Notes under the pieces: generated by a model
Told to the model about the DNA's origin: nothing
The model's database searches: none
Seen by the model: only the letters and a program-made list of their open reading frames with translations
Source of the DNA: Hyphomicrobiaceae bacterium
Lineage (GTDB): Bacteria > Pseudomonadota > Alphaproteobacteria > Rhizobiales > Hyphomicrobiaceae
DNA: 64,000 bases
Direction: 5' to 3'
Assembly (NCBI GenBank): GCA_041397645.1
Contig: JAWKWE010000004.1
Span: forward strand, 2,790,001 to 2,854,000
Program-made: the position numbers and the translations under genes
Shown here: positions 33,981 through 42,589 of the stretch, piece after piece
How positions within the stretch are numbered: position 1 is the stretch's first letter
How the letters are laid out: each line of letters begins with the position of its first letter

Positions 33981-34898
33981 TCAGGCTGCGCTCGCGCGCG
34001 GCGTGCGCGCTGGGAACGGTCGGCCGAGCGTTGTCTCCGCGATGTTACGGGCTTGCTGTAGTTCCTCAACCAGTTCAGCAAGGGGTGGAATGTTGTCGTC
34101 GCGTTCGATCATGGTCGAAACGGGCCCGAACCGCTGCAACGCGGCGGTGTAAAGGTCCCATACTTCCTGACGCACCGGCGCATCATGGGTATCGATGAGG
34201 TGCGTTCCCATGTCGGAATGTCCAGCCAAATGAAATTGCACGACGCGGTCGGCGGGAATGGCGTTGAGGAATGCTTGTGCATCGTATCCATGATTATAGC
34301 AGCTGACGAACACGTTGTTGACGTCCAACAAAAGCCAGCAACCGGTACGGCGGCTCATCTCAGCGATAAAATCCCACTCGCTCATCTCGCTTTCCTTGAA
34401 CGTGACGTAGGTCGACACGTTTTCAAGACACAGCGGCCGACCGAGGCGTTCTTGGATGTACTGGATGCGCGCCACCACGTGATCGAGCGCCTCGCGCGTA
34501 TAGGGGAAGGGTAGAAGGTCGTGCAGATTGACGCCGTGCACGCCTGTCCAGCACAAATGATCGGAAACCCACTTCGGGTTTACACGGCGGGCAAGAGCCG
34601 ACAGGGCGTCGAGATAATCTTCATCGAAAGGTGCGGTTGATGCGATGGAAAGCGACACGCCGTGCATGACGAGCGGATAGCGTTCGGCAATCGCGTCCAG
34701 CATACGCAGCGGACGCCCACCGCGGACCATGTAGTTTTCTGAGATAATTTCAAACCAATCGACCGACGGATTGCCTTCCAGGATCTCGGTGTAATGCTGT
34801 GGGCGCAGGCCAAGCCCAAATCCGAGCGGTGCGGGCCGTTCGTGCGAAGTCTTGCCTTCCGTGCGCCGTCGATCTGCGGGAGGATTTAAGTTGGCCAT
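33981..34898 (-). CDS. DUF692 multinuclear iron enzyme BufB/HvfB-like
   Basis: The 305-residue protein is a DUF692 (MbnB-type) TIM-barrel enzyme that modifies cysteines of a precursor peptide using non-haem iron. Candidate metal ligands are visible in order: HGVSLSIAS, WVSDHLCW, LENVSTYV, LLLDVNNVFVSCYNHG, QFHLAGH, IDTHDAPV and MIERDDNIPP. Start ATG 34898 gives MANLNPPADRRR; the upstream extension of the frame lies in the intergenic hairpin. The order precursor, DUF692, DUF2063 is that of the bufferin operons described in Caulobacter. Confidence 0.9.
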   Translation of the reverse strand: MANLNPPADRRRTEGKTSHERPAPLGFGLGLRPQHYTEILEGNPSVDWFEIISENYMVRGGRPLRMLDAIAERYPLVMHGVSLSIASTAPFDEDYLDALSALARRVNPKWVSDHLCWTGVHGVNLHDLLPFPYTREALDHVVARIQYIQERLGRPLCLENVSTYVTFKESEMSEWDFIAEMSRRTGCWLLLDVNNVFVSCYNHGYDAQAFLNAIPADRVVQFHLAGHSDMGTHLIDTHDAPVRQEVWDLYTAALQRFGPVSTMIERDDNIPPLAELVEELQQARNIAETTLGRPFPARTPRASAA

Positions 34899-34980
34899 GG
34901 AAAGGCACCTTGGCTTAGGTTCGACAGGTATCCGACATAGCAGTCGGTGATGGGAGAGCGCTGCTTGTTGCGCGTTAGAC

Positions 34981-35031
34981 AGGGCCGAGACCCGGAAACA
35001 ACCGGGAGGACTGTCTCCAGATCTCGGCCTT
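34981..35031 (-). promoter_or_regulatory. Nested hairpin between the bufferin precursor and DUF692 genes
   Basis: The outer arms at 34981-34990 and 35022-35031 pair over 10 bp (core GGCCGAGA/TCTCGGCC), and CCCGG/CCGGG (34991-34995 and 35002-35006) forms an inner stem. On the minus transcript no T-run follows, so it probably attenuates rather than ends transcription and favours the precursor. Confidence 0.6.
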
Positions 35032-35058
35032 TTCGTGCAAGGAACAAGCTTGAGAGGT

Positions 35059-35349
35059 TTACTTCGCTTCCTCGAAGCTGATCTGCACTTTCTCATCCTT
35101 GTTGGAAGCTGCCGCCGCGTCGCATTCTTCCTTCGTCATTTCGAGGAAGCCCTGACCTTTACACTTGTTCTGGCCGCCGCATTCGTTCTTTGCCGTTTTG
35201 CATGCGCTCTTTCCCGCGCAGGCGTTGGCGCCGATGCAGTGTCCTTTGGCGGTGGCGGCGGTTGCCCCGTTGATGACGGCCGCTCCGGAGAAAAGAAGTG
35301 CAGCCGCTGTTGCCGCGATGGCCGCGCCGGACTTGGGTGACATGTTCAT
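35059..35349 (-). CDS. Bufferin-type RiPP precursor, six-cysteine
   Basis: The 96-residue precursor has a signal peptide (hydrophobic core about residues 9-26, cleavage likely after ATA near 31-34). A low-complexity mature region follows with six cysteines at 38, 44, 50, 57, 63 and 76, spaced as C-x5-C-x5-C-x6-C-x5-C-x12-C, including GHCIGANAC, CKTAKNEC and NKCKGQG. This fits the BufA2-like family of periplasmic copper-sequestering peptides whose cysteines are modified by a DUF692 enzyme. GGAGG (35359-35363) lies 9 bases before ATG 35349. Metal specificity is inferred from described bufferins. Confidence 0.85.
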   Translation of the reverse strand: MNMSPKSGAAIAATAAALLFSGAAVINGATAATAKGHCIGANACAGKSACKTAKNECGGQNKCKGQGFLEMTKEECDAAAASNKDEKVQISFEEAK

Positions 35350-35482
35350 TTGGGTATACCTCCACTGGTGCCGGCGTGCGGTCAGCTACGCAGGCTGTCT
35401 AAGTCTGCAGGATGCGAGACTTCTGCCCCTCGTCCTGGCAGGAGATTCGGTCTCATCGACCTCAGTGACCTGCAGGCAAAGG

Positions 35483-35509
35483 TACGGCGGATCACGAGCG
35501 GGAGTTTCA
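35483..35509 (-). promoter_or_regulatory. Possible ECF-type promoter of the bufferin operon
   Basis: On the minus strand TGAAAC (35509-35504), 17 bases and CGTA (35486-35483) resemble an extracytoplasmic-function sigma promoter, about 130 bases before the precursor start. It is short and degenerate, so chance is a real possibility. Confidence 0.3.
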
Positions 35510-35567
35510 CGCTCACAATTCTGTGATCGAAATATTTTGAGCCCGCAGCCGGGGCAGCAGCAAGAGG

Positions 35568-35864
35568 TCAGTTGAGTTTGAGCTCGGCGTCGAGAAGGCG
35601 AAGCTCAGCGGGCCTGATGAGTTTGTCGTGCGCGACGGTCACTTTATACAGCTTCCCGTCCAGCTTTGCGCTCCAGAACTCCAGGAAGGATTTGAGCTTC
35701 GGGAAGCGCGGCGCCAGATCGTACTCCTGCCAGATGTAGCTTTGGAGCAGGGCGGGGTAGTCCGGCAGCCGGTAGATTATTTCGGCCGTCGTCAGACTGA
35801 AGCCTTGCAGTTGCGCGCGAAAATCTGCGTCGCCCTCGTAATGCGTTTTGCTATTGCCGGACAC
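35568..35864 (-). CDS. usg: Usg family protein
   Basis: The 98-residue protein matches the alphaproteobacterial Usg family: FSLTTAEIIYRLPDYPALLQSYIWQEYDLAPRFPKLKSFLEFW is the conserved core (residues about 22-66), followed by LYKVTVAHDKLIRPAE. Usg proteins are soluble and their role is unknown. The start is GTG 35864 with GGGAG upstream on the minus strand. It is separated by about 220 bases from the bufferin operon and is probably independent of it. Confidence 0.87.
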   Translation of the reverse strand: MSGNSKTHYEGDADFRAQLQGFSLTTAEIIYRLPDYPALLQSYIWQEYDLAPRFPKLKSFLEFWSAKLDGKLYKVTVAHDKLIRPAELRLLDAELKLN

Positions 35865-36073
35865 TCAAGCTCTCCCTTCTGTTGGTCGAACATGATCACC
35901 ATGCGTAGGTATTGTCAGGCGAGAATCGCTCGTCCGCAAGCAAGAAAAATTATGGAAAACAATCATCTAGCAGCACGGATAAATGAGTGCTGATAGCCGC
36001 TTTGGCGCCTTTTCGCGCATCCGTTTGCACAATCGCGAGGCGCAACTAATCTAATTCATGGAATTTGAAGGCC

Positions 36074-36712
36074 ATGTTCGTGATCGAGACCGCGCTCAAG
36101 AGCTTCACCACCTTTCTGGCGACCGTCGGTCCGGTCGAAGCGGCTGTGTTGTTTGCGACACTAACCCCACGCATTAGTCCGGCGGCTCGTCGCGGGATCG
36201 CAATCCGCGCGAGCGTCATCGCAACGATCATTCTGCTGATCTTCACCGTTCTCGGTGGACCGCTTCTATCGCAACTGGGCGTTTCCCTTGCTGCACTGCA
36301 AACCGCTGGCGGGATCATCCTTCTGATGCTGGCGATCGATATGGTGTTCGCCCGTCCTGGGAGTTCGTTGAAGTTGACGCCGAACGAGGACGAGGAAGCG
36401 CATTCGCGCGATGACATGGCGGTGTTCCCGCTGGCGACGCCGTTGCTGGCGGGGCCGGGCGCCATGAGCGCTGGAATTGTTTTGACGGCGAACGCCGCGC
36501 ACCAGCCTTTCGGGATCGCGGTTGTGGTCGCCGCTTTGTTGAGTGTGATGGCTTTGACGCTCGCGTTGCTCATCGTCGCGCACGAGTTCAACTCCAGGAT
36601 CAGTCTCACCGCGCAGCGCGTGCTCGTGCGGGTATTTGGAATTCTGCTGGCGGCCATCGCGGTGCAGTCGGTCTTCAACGGCATCGCTGCGTCAGGTCTG
36701 CTGCGCGCCTAA
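36074..36712 (+). CDS. MarC family integral membrane protein
   Basis: The 212-residue protein has six predicted membrane segments with the MarC/SnatA family pattern: a first segment with FLATVGPVEAAVLFATLTP, FTVLGGPLLSQLGVSLAALQTAGGIILLMLAIDM near residue 60, and FPLATPLLAGPGAMSAGIVL near 120. Members are poorly characterised; some move small amino acids. The start is uncertain between ATG 36074 and an in-frame TTG at 36065; neither has a strong ribosome-binding site. Confidence 0.88.
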   Translation: MFVIETALKSFTTFLATVGPVEAAVLFATLTPRISPAARRGIAIRASVIATIILLIFTVLGGPLLSQLGVSLAALQTAGGIILLMLAIDMVFARPGSSLKLTPNEDEEAHSRDDMAVFPLATPLLAGPGAMSAGIVLTANAAHQPFGIAVVVAALLSVMALTLALLIVAHEFNSRISLTAQRVLVRVFGILLAAIAVQSVFNGIAASGLLRA

Positions 36713-36818
36713 TCCAAGACGCTCGTTAGTGGGTTCTTAAGGCCTGGATGTTTCAATCCGGGACAAGGTTTTGCGTTCGCGTTTGTTGCGTCGCTGTTGA
36801 GTTTCCAAGAGGCGTTTC

Positions 36819-37211
36819 ATGTCCGTGTTGCGTTCCGGCCCTCGGTCGGTCCTGTTCTACTGCGCGCTCAGCGCGCTGATCGGTGTCGGAGGATGCGCCT
36901 CCACACAAGCTCCCAGCTATTCGGCTCAGAATTCCGCGCCCCGCGTTGTGGCGCAAACGGCTCCTACGACCGAGGATGACGGTTTGCCAGCGCAAGCCCC
37001 GCCGCCTGCATACATCCGTCAATTGCCCGACGATCCCTCCGAACCTTTCAGCCCGAACTACGGAGGCGGCAATCCCGCTGCGATGAGACCGCCGCCGGCC
37101 GGCAAGACCCAGCCTCAGCAACAAGCGCAAGCTGTGCGCGTGCCGGTACCAGACGACTTGCCGCCCGCGTTCCGTAACAAGCTCGTGACTGCGCTCCGAC
37201 AAGATGAATGA
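36819..37211 (+). CDS. Hypothetical Pro/Gln-rich lipoprotein
   Basis: The 130-residue protein has a basic N-terminus, a hydrophobic core (VLFYCALSALIGVGG) and a lipobox-like VGGC with Cys at residue 26, so it is probably a lipoprotein. The mature part is of low complexity and rich in Pro, Ala and Gln (LPAQAPPPAYIRQLPDDPSEPF; GKTQPQQQAQAVRVPVPDD), ending with a short helix. I recognise no domain. GGCG precedes the ATG weakly. Confidence 0.6.
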   Translation: MSVLRSGPRSVLFYCALSALIGVGGCASTQAPSYSAQNSAPRVVAQTAPTTEDDGLPAQAPPPAYIRQLPDDPSEPFSPNYGGGNPAAMRPPPAGKTQPQQQAQAVRVPVPDDLPPAFRNKLVTALRQDE

Positions 37212-37355
37212 TCGTTCAGCGCAACGACATATCGGACGCATGATCTCCGCCTAGTCGTGGATGCAACGAAAGAGCGTTGAACTTTGCAGCAGCTCTGTTC
37301 GTTGAACACGCACCAATAGCGCGCACCAGCTGGCGCGCTGGCAAGGAGACATACG

Positions 37356-37673
37356 ATGCAAACGATCAAACTTGGTATGCTCGCTCTCGCCGCGGGCTTT
37401 ATGTTCCAGGGCTTCGCGCCGACGAGTGCAGAAGCTGCACCGCTCGTGCCTGCGGCCCAATCGCTTGGACAAAGCACAGGCAGTGGCGTGGCGCAGGTTC
37501 ATTACGGCTACCGCGGCCACGTTCATCGCCGCTATTGGGGACCCCGGGTCTGGGGTCCGCGCGTTCAGGTCTATCGCGGCTATGAGGGCTGCCATTGGAT
37601 GAAGCGTCGCGCCCTCAACACAGGAAACCGCTATTGGTGGCGCCGCTACAACGCTTGCCGCCGCGGCTGGTAA
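37356..37673 (+). CDS. Small secreted Arg/Trp/Tyr-rich protein
   Basis: The 105-residue precursor has a clear signal peptide (KLGMLALAAGFMFQGF, cleavage after AEA near residue 27). The mature part is basic and aromatic (HYGYRGHVHRRYWGPRVWGPRV, then NRYWWRRYNACRRGW), a style common in small envelope proteins of Hyphomicrobiales. AAGGAG precedes the ATG. No function can be given; the two cysteines could form a disulfide. Confidence 0.65.
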   Translation: MQTIKLGMLALAAGFMFQGFAPTSAEAAPLVPAAQSLGQSTGSGVAQVHYGYRGHVHRRYWGPRVWGPRVQVYRGYEGCHWMKRRALNTGNRYWWRRYNACRRGW

Positions 37674-37701
37674 GTGAGCGGCTGTAGTCGTTTTTGATTT
37701 G

Positions 37702-37735
37702 ATGGGGGTGCAGCAACGCACCCCCATTTGCTTTT
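37702..37735 (+). terminator. Rho-independent terminator
   Basis: ATGGGGGTGC (37702-37711) pairs with GCACCCCCAT (37718-37727) through a 6-base loop, followed by TTGCTTTT. It ends the transcript of the small secreted protein. Confidence 0.85.
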
Positions 37736-37807
37736 GGCCCCATTTGCTTTGGTCTGTGTTCCAGGCAATTCTCAGCGCGCGTAGCGTTTGCTCGATGGGG
37801 AAGCCTG

Positions 37808-38374
37808 GTGCTCAACATAGTCCGATATAGCGACCTGTTGGCTGGTAGCGGCGGTCGCGCGATGGCGGTGAGCGCTCTTGCGGACGGGCTCAACGACATT
37901 TTCTTCGCGTCCAGCAATACCCAGACTTTTTCCAGCGATGCAGCCCGCTGCGCTTTTCGCCAGCGCTGGCTAGGGCGCTATCTGGACTGCGATCCCGACC
38001 TATGCTTCGTCGCCCTTGATAGCGATGGACGCATAGCGGGCTACATCGTCGGCGCCTTGGACGATCCGGCGGTCAGCGGACGTTTTTCCGACATCTGGTA
38101 TTTTGCAACCTTCGCCGCCTTGACACGGCGGTTTCCGGCCCACTTGCACGTTAATCTCGCGCCGGCTTTTCGCAATCAAGGCGTGGGGAGCGCGCTCGTG
38201 TCGCGTTTCGTATCGCAGGCTTCGGCGGCTGGCGTTCCCGGCGTACACGTCGTCACCAGTGAAGGCGCGCGCAACATCGAGTTTTACGCTCGCAACGGCT
38301 TTCAGCAGGTTGGCCAGGCCGAACGGGACGGCGCGCGCTTGGTATTTCTTGGCCGCGAGGTCGCGCACGGTTGA
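37808..38374 (+). CDS. GNAT family N-acetyltransferase
   Basis: The 188-residue protein has the GNAT fold signature: LCFVALDSDGRIAGYIVGAL in the central strands, then HLHVNLAPAFRNQGVGSALVSRFV (the acetyl-CoA pyrophosphate loop Q/R-x-x-G-x-G/A) and NIEFYARNGFQQVG near the end. The acceptor substrate is unknown. GTG 37808 is the start, with GGGGAAG upstream; no ATG gives the complete domain. It is preceded by a terminator, so it has its own promoter. Confidence 0.85.
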   Translation: MLNIVRYSDLLAGSGGRAMAVSALADGLNDIFFASSNTQTFSSDAARCAFRQRWLGRYLDCDPDLCFVALDSDGRIAGYIVGALDDPAVSGRFSDIWYFATFAALTRRFPAHLHVNLAPAFRNQGVGSALVSRFVSQASAAGVPGVHVVTSEGARNIEFYARNGFQQVGQAERDGARLVFLGREVAHG

Positions 38375-38470
38375 ACGGTAGGTCGAGGGGTGCCTTTTTT
38401 CCCACAATAGCGGCACGCGGCGCGGCCTGGCGCTTGAGTTTGGCCGTCCTGGCGTGGTTCATGTGCCGCC

Positions 38471-39604
38471 ATGGCTTTCCGATTCATCCACACTGCCGAC
38501 TGGCAGATCGCCAAACCGTTCACGCGCTTTCCTTCCGAGCTTGCCGGAGAGTTGGCGGCCGCGCGTCTGTCCGTTGTTGCGCGAATTGCCGAGATTGCTC
38601 GTCGGCATGGCGCGGCGCACGTCGTTGTCGCGGGCGACGTTTTCGATAACGACCGCTTGGATGCGCCGACACTGCGCCGCGCGATGGAGCATCTGCGGGC
38701 GCAATCCGATATTATTTTTGTCTTGTTGCCAGGCAATCACGATCCAGCCAAGGCGGGCGGCGTGTGGGAGCGCATCGCGCGGCTGGGTATGCCCGGCAAC
38801 GTGACGGTGCTGGATGAACCGCACCCTCATTCCCTGACGCCGGAGTGCGTGGTGCTGCCCGCGCCTTTGACATCGAAGTCTCCCGGACGCGATCCGACAG
38901 AGTGGATGACGGACGCGCCGACAGCGCCCGGCCAAATTCGCATCGGTCTCGCTCACGGATCGATCCAGGGCTTTTCCGCCGATGGCGAGAGCAGTGTGCC
39001 GCTTGCGCCGGACCGGGCAGTGCGCGCGCGTCTTGATTATCTCGCGCTGGGGGATTGGCACGGCACCACGCGCGTCGATGCGCGCACGTGGTATGCGGGA
39101 ACACCGGAGCCTGACCGCTTTCCCGATAACGATCCCGGCAACGTCCTCGCCGTCACAATCGAAGGCGCAGGTGCAACGCCGCAGGTGGACAGCGTGCGGT
39201 CTGCCCAGTTCACATGGGCTAAACGCGATTGCATGCTTTCAGATGGTAGCGACGTCGCAAGCTTGGATTCGATCGTCTCTGGCCTGGGACCAGCCCTCAC
39301 GTCGACGTTACTGCGGTTGCGCGTCAACGGAAGTTTGACGCTTGCGGGGGAGGCGGCATTGCGGCAATGGCGCGAGAGCCTGGAAGGCAGACTGCGTCAT
39401 CTCGAATTGGACGACAGCGCGCTCGTACTTCGCACCAGCTCGGATGACTTGTCGATCGCCGGCGAGGACAGTGCGTTGCGCGCGTGCGCGAGCGAGCTGG
39501 TGACGATTTCGAACGACGCTGCACGTTCAGACAGTGATGCCGCGAAACGTGCTTTGCAGATGCTGTATGCGTTCGCCGCCAAAGCGCGCCAGGAGGGGAC
39601 ATGA
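38471..39604 (+). CDS. SbcD/YhaO-like DNA repair exonuclease (metallophosphoesterase)
   Basis: The 377-residue protein has the calcineurin-type metal-binding motifs: IHTADWQIAKPF at the start, VVVAGDVFDND near residue 55, LLPGNHDPAKAGG near 80, and LAHGSIQGF and LGDWHG further on. With the next gene it forms an SbcCD/Mre11-Rad50-like pair of the YhaO-YhaN type. The stop overlaps the next start (ATGA). It is normal in length. Confidence 0.88.
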   Translation: MAFRFIHTADWQIAKPFTRFPSELAGELAAARLSVVARIAEIARRHGAAHVVVAGDVFDNDRLDAPTLRRAMEHLRAQSDIIFVLLPGNHDPAKAGGVWERIARLGMPGNVTVLDEPHPHSLTPECVVLPAPLTSKSPGRDPTEWMTDAPTAPGQIRIGLAHGSIQGFSADGESSVPLAPDRAVRARLDYLALGDWHGTTRVDARTWYAGTPEPDRFPDNDPGNVLAVTIEGAGATPQVDSVRSAQFTWAKRDCMLSDGSDVASLDSIVSGLGPALTSTLLRLRVNGSLTLAGEAALRQWRESLEGRLRHLELDDSALVLRTSSDDLSIAGEDSALRACASELVTISNDAARSDSDAAKRALQMLYAFAAKARQEGT

Positions 39605-41850
39605 AACTCCTGGCATTGCGCGCGGCTCAGTTTCGCCGATTTGGCGATGGGGTTGCCGTCGAAGGCCTGTCGCCCAGCGTCAACGTGCTGGCAGGCCCTA
39701 ACGAACTTGGCAAATCGACACTGTTCGAGGCGTTAGAGGCTGCCTTTCTGGTGCCGCATGGAACGACCGGCGCGCGCCTTGAAGGCTTCAGACCGCGCGT
39801 GGGCGGGGAGCCTCTGGTCGAGGTGGATTTTGAAATCGGCGGTGCGCGCTGGCGTATCAGAAAGCAGTTTGGGCGCGGCAAGACGGCGGTATTATCCAAC
39901 TTGGATTCAGGCCGCATCGAAGCGCGTGCAGGCGAGGCCGAGGCGCAGCTCGCTCATTTGGTTGGAACCAGCGACGGTCCGGGCCGGATCGGTCTGGTTT
40001 GGGTGCGCCAGCAGCGGGCGTTGCACACGCCCGATCCCGACATCGAACCGCTGACCGGAAAACAAAAAACGCGCGGCGAGACCAACGCGCTGATGTCTCT
40101 CCTTTCTCAAGAGGTCGTGGAAGCTGCGGGCTCGAAACTTGGCGAGGATATCCTGTCGCGTGCGCGCGCCGAACTTGGCCTGCTTATGACGCCGGGCAGG
40201 GATGGGGCCAAGCGCAACGGACCATATGATCTTGCTTTGCGCGCGCGCAATGCGGCGCGTGATGACCTCGCGCGCGCCCAGCATGCCGCCGCTGCGAGCG
40301 AAGCGCGCCTTGCGCGGATCGGTGAGCTTTCCGTACATCTGCGCGCGCTCGAAGATCCGCGCGCGACCATCGAACTTGCCCGAAGGATCGACGAGCTATC
40401 CAAAACCCTTCAAGCAGCAGACGGCAACCGCGAGCGTTGTGCACGAGCCGCTTCAGACCTTAAGGCTCGACAGCTGGAAGCCCAGGCAGCTCGTGATGCG
40501 CTTCAACGCGCCAGGGCAGCTGATGCGCGCGAGCTGGAACTCGTGAACGCCTGCGCGTTTGCCGAAAGTGCCGCTGCGCATATCAAAGTGCTTGCAGACG
40601 CTTTCAACGCCAACACGGCAACCCAGCCGCGGCTTGCCAAGCTAGAAAGCGCGCGCGCAGCACTCATGCGTGAGCAAGAAGCGCTCGAGGGCATGAGCAC
40701 CTTCGTCGAGATTGCGCCGGTCGTAGGTGCTGAAGGAATAATAACGGCGGATGGAGCGCCTGTTCTGCGCCCGCAGCGCCTTCCGGTGCCCGAGCGTATG
40801 ACGATCGACGTCAAAGGAGTGGGCACGATCCGGGTAATTTCATCCGACGCGGATCGCGCAGCGGCAACATTGAAGCGGCGTGATGCGCTGGAACTGACGA
40901 TCACTCAGCTGCTCGACGAGATGGGGGTCAGTGATGACGCTCAAGCTCATGCTCAAGCCGACGCACGCAATCAGACTTCGGTCCAACTCGATGCTCTGCG
41001 GATGAAGTTGACGGAGGTAGCGCCGAAGGGCCTTGCCGCGCTCCATGCTGAGCTGTCCGAGATCAAGACCCAACGCGGGCTGCTCGCCAATCAGGATCTT
41101 GTAGGGAAGGTAGAGGCAGCTAACGATGCCGCGATTGCGGCTCATACGGCCTACGACAGCGTGCTAGCGGAAGGACTCGACGAGGACCGCTATCGGGTTT
41201 TGCTTTCACAGAAGGATGCGGCCCAGCGAGAGGCGACGCGCCGGACTGAAGAGGTTAGGCGCACGAGCGAACAGCTGGAGCGTCTGCGCGGCGAGCAGGC
41301 CGGTATCGATGAAGACGGTCGCGCAGGCGAAGTTGAAATGATGTCAGGCTTGCTAGAACAGGCCGAGGCAGAGGTGCGGCGCTGGGAAGCGGACATTGCC
41401 GCGCTCAAACTTCTGACTACGACATTGGCGCGTAACATCGAGGATGTGCGCGCGCGCTATCTTGAGCCGGTGGCCAATGCACTGATGCCGTATCTTGCAC
41501 ACGTCTTTCCCGGTGCTGGTGTTACCTTCCGCGAAGGCTTTGCGCTCGAAGCGTTGATGCGGGCAGGCGAACGAGAGATGTTTTCAAGCCTATCGGATGG
41601 GACCCGCGAACAGCTCGCTGTTTTGGTGCGAATGGGCTTTGCTGAGCTTTTTGCCTCGCGCAGCGCGCCGGTGCCGCTCGTGCTGGACGATCCACTGGTT
41701 TATTCCGATGATGAGAGGCTGAACGCGATGTGCGGCGCGCTCAATCGCGCGAGTCAATCGTATCAGATCGTCGTGTTGACCTGCAGGAAAACCGCATTTG
41801 CTGCACTTGAGGCCAAGAGCTTAACTCTGAAGCCGTGGAGTGGCATATGA
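39601..41850 (+). CDS. SbcC/YhaN-like AAA ATPase
   Basis: The 749-residue protein is an SMC/Rad50-like ATPase. The N-terminal Walker A is NVLAGPNELGKSTLFEALE near residue 30. Two coiled-coil stretches (about 210-330 and 520-610) flank a middle hinge region. The C-terminal lobe has FSSLSDGTREQLAVLVRMGFAELF (signature) and PLVLDDPLVYSDDERL (Walker B). It is shorter than SbcC and closest in layout to YhaN. Translation is coupled to the nuclease gene. Confidence 0.87.
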   Translation: MKLLALRAAQFRRFGDGVAVEGLSPSVNVLAGPNELGKSTLFEALEAAFLVPHGTTGARLEGFRPRVGGEPLVEVDFEIGGARWRIRKQFGRGKTAVLSNLDSGRIEARAGEAEAQLAHLVGTSDGPGRIGLVWVRQQRALHTPDPDIEPLTGKQKTRGETNALMSLLSQEVVEAAGSKLGEDILSRARAELGLLMTPGRDGAKRNGPYDLALRARNAARDDLARAQHAAAASEARLARIGELSVHLRALEDPRATIELARRIDELSKTLQAADGNRERCARAASDLKARQLEAQAARDALQRARAADARELELVNACAFAESAAAHIKVLADAFNANTATQPRLAKLESARAALMREQEALEGMSTFVEIAPVVGAEGIITADGAPVLRPQRLPVPERMTIDVKGVGTIRVISSDADRAAATLKRRDALELTITQLLDEMGVSDDAQAHAQADARNQTSVQLDALRMKLTEVAPKGLAALHAELSEIKTQRGLLANQDLVGKVEAANDAAIAAHTAYDSVLAEGLDEDRYRVLLSQKDAAQREATRRTEEVRRTSEQLERLRGEQAGIDEDGRAGEVEMMSGLLEQAEAEVRRWEADIAALKLLTTTLARNIEDVRARYLEPVANALMPYLAHVFPGAGVTFREGFALEALMRAGEREMFSSLSDGTREQLAVLVRMGFAELFASRSAPVPLVLDDPLVYSDDERLNAMCGALNRASQSYQIVVLTCRKTAFAALEAKSLTLKPWSGI

Positions 41851-41869
41851 CGCCCGTCAGACAAGGGCG

Positions 41870-41918
41870 CTCAAAATAAAAGGGTGCCTCTGCACGCAAG
41901 TTACTGAGCAGAGACACC
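41870..41918 (-). terminator. Rho-independent terminator of the bactofilin gene
   Basis: On the minus strand GGTGTCTCTGC (41918-41908) pairs with GCAGAGGCACC (41893-41883) with one mismatch, and CTTTTATTTT follows. It may also slow transcription arriving from yhaN on the other strand. Confidence 0.8.
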
Positions 41919-41986
41919 GTTTCAAGGAGATTTGGGACGGGAACAGTTGTCTTTTGTTGGGACAGAATTTTTAGGGTGTCGCAGGT

Positions 41987-42589
41987 TCAGCGCGCGCCAG
42001 GCAGTCTGGGCGGCACAATGGTTACGGAAGCTTCCGACTCATCTTGCTGCTCGTATGACGGCGTGCTCGGCGAGACTGCCGCCAGAACCGGGCCGGTGTG
42101 TGCGGTCTGGGCCGGGCGGGGCAACTCGCTGATGGTTGCGCCTTCGCGCGGATCCTGAGTTGTTCGCCGCGACTTGCCTTCGAACATTGCGCCCTGCTCG
42201 ATCGACAGCGCGTTGTGATAGATGTCGCCGTCCACTTCGCTCGATGCCTGAAGCATGACGCGCTTGCCGCGTACGGTGCCGGTGACGTGTCCGCGGATTA
42301 CGATTTCTTCGGCGACGATGCCGCCTTTGATGTTGGCGTTGGGGCCGACGATAACGTGGCTGCCATGAATGTCGCCTTCGACGATGCCATCAACTTGCAC
42401 CTCACCTTTGGAAATCAGATTTCCATTGATAATGAGGTCGGGGCCTATGACGGAGAGGCCTGCGCGCTCGTTCGCGCGCTGTCCTGCAACGAAAGGACGT
42501 GCTGGAAATGCGCTAGGCTGATCGTTTGCCGGAAGATTGGGTTGGCCCCGTGCGGCTTCGGGCTCCGACTTGCGGAAATTCGGCAGCAT
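41987..42589 (-). CDS. Bactofilin family polymer-forming cytoskeletal protein
   Basis: The 200-residue protein has a central bactofilin beta-helix (about residues 45-135) with characteristic repeats: LIINGNLISKGEVQVDGIVEGDI, HVIVGPNANIKGGI, EEIVIRGHVTGTVRG and VMLQASSEVDGDIYHNALSIEQGAMFEG. It is flanked by Pro-rich disordered ends. Bactofilins form filaments that position cell-wall enzymes, for example in stalks and appendages of alphaproteobacteria. It is transcribed alone. Confidence 0.93.
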   Translation of the reverse strand: MLPNFRKSEPEAARGQPNLPANDQPSAFPARPFVAGQRANERAGLSVIGPDLIINGNLISKGEVQVDGIVEGDIHGSHVIVGPNANIKGGIVAEEIVIRGHVTGTVRGKRVMLQASSEVDGDIYHNALSIEQGAMFEGKSRRTTQDPREGATISELPRPAQTAHTGPVLAAVSPSTPSYEQQDESEASVTIVPPRLPGAR

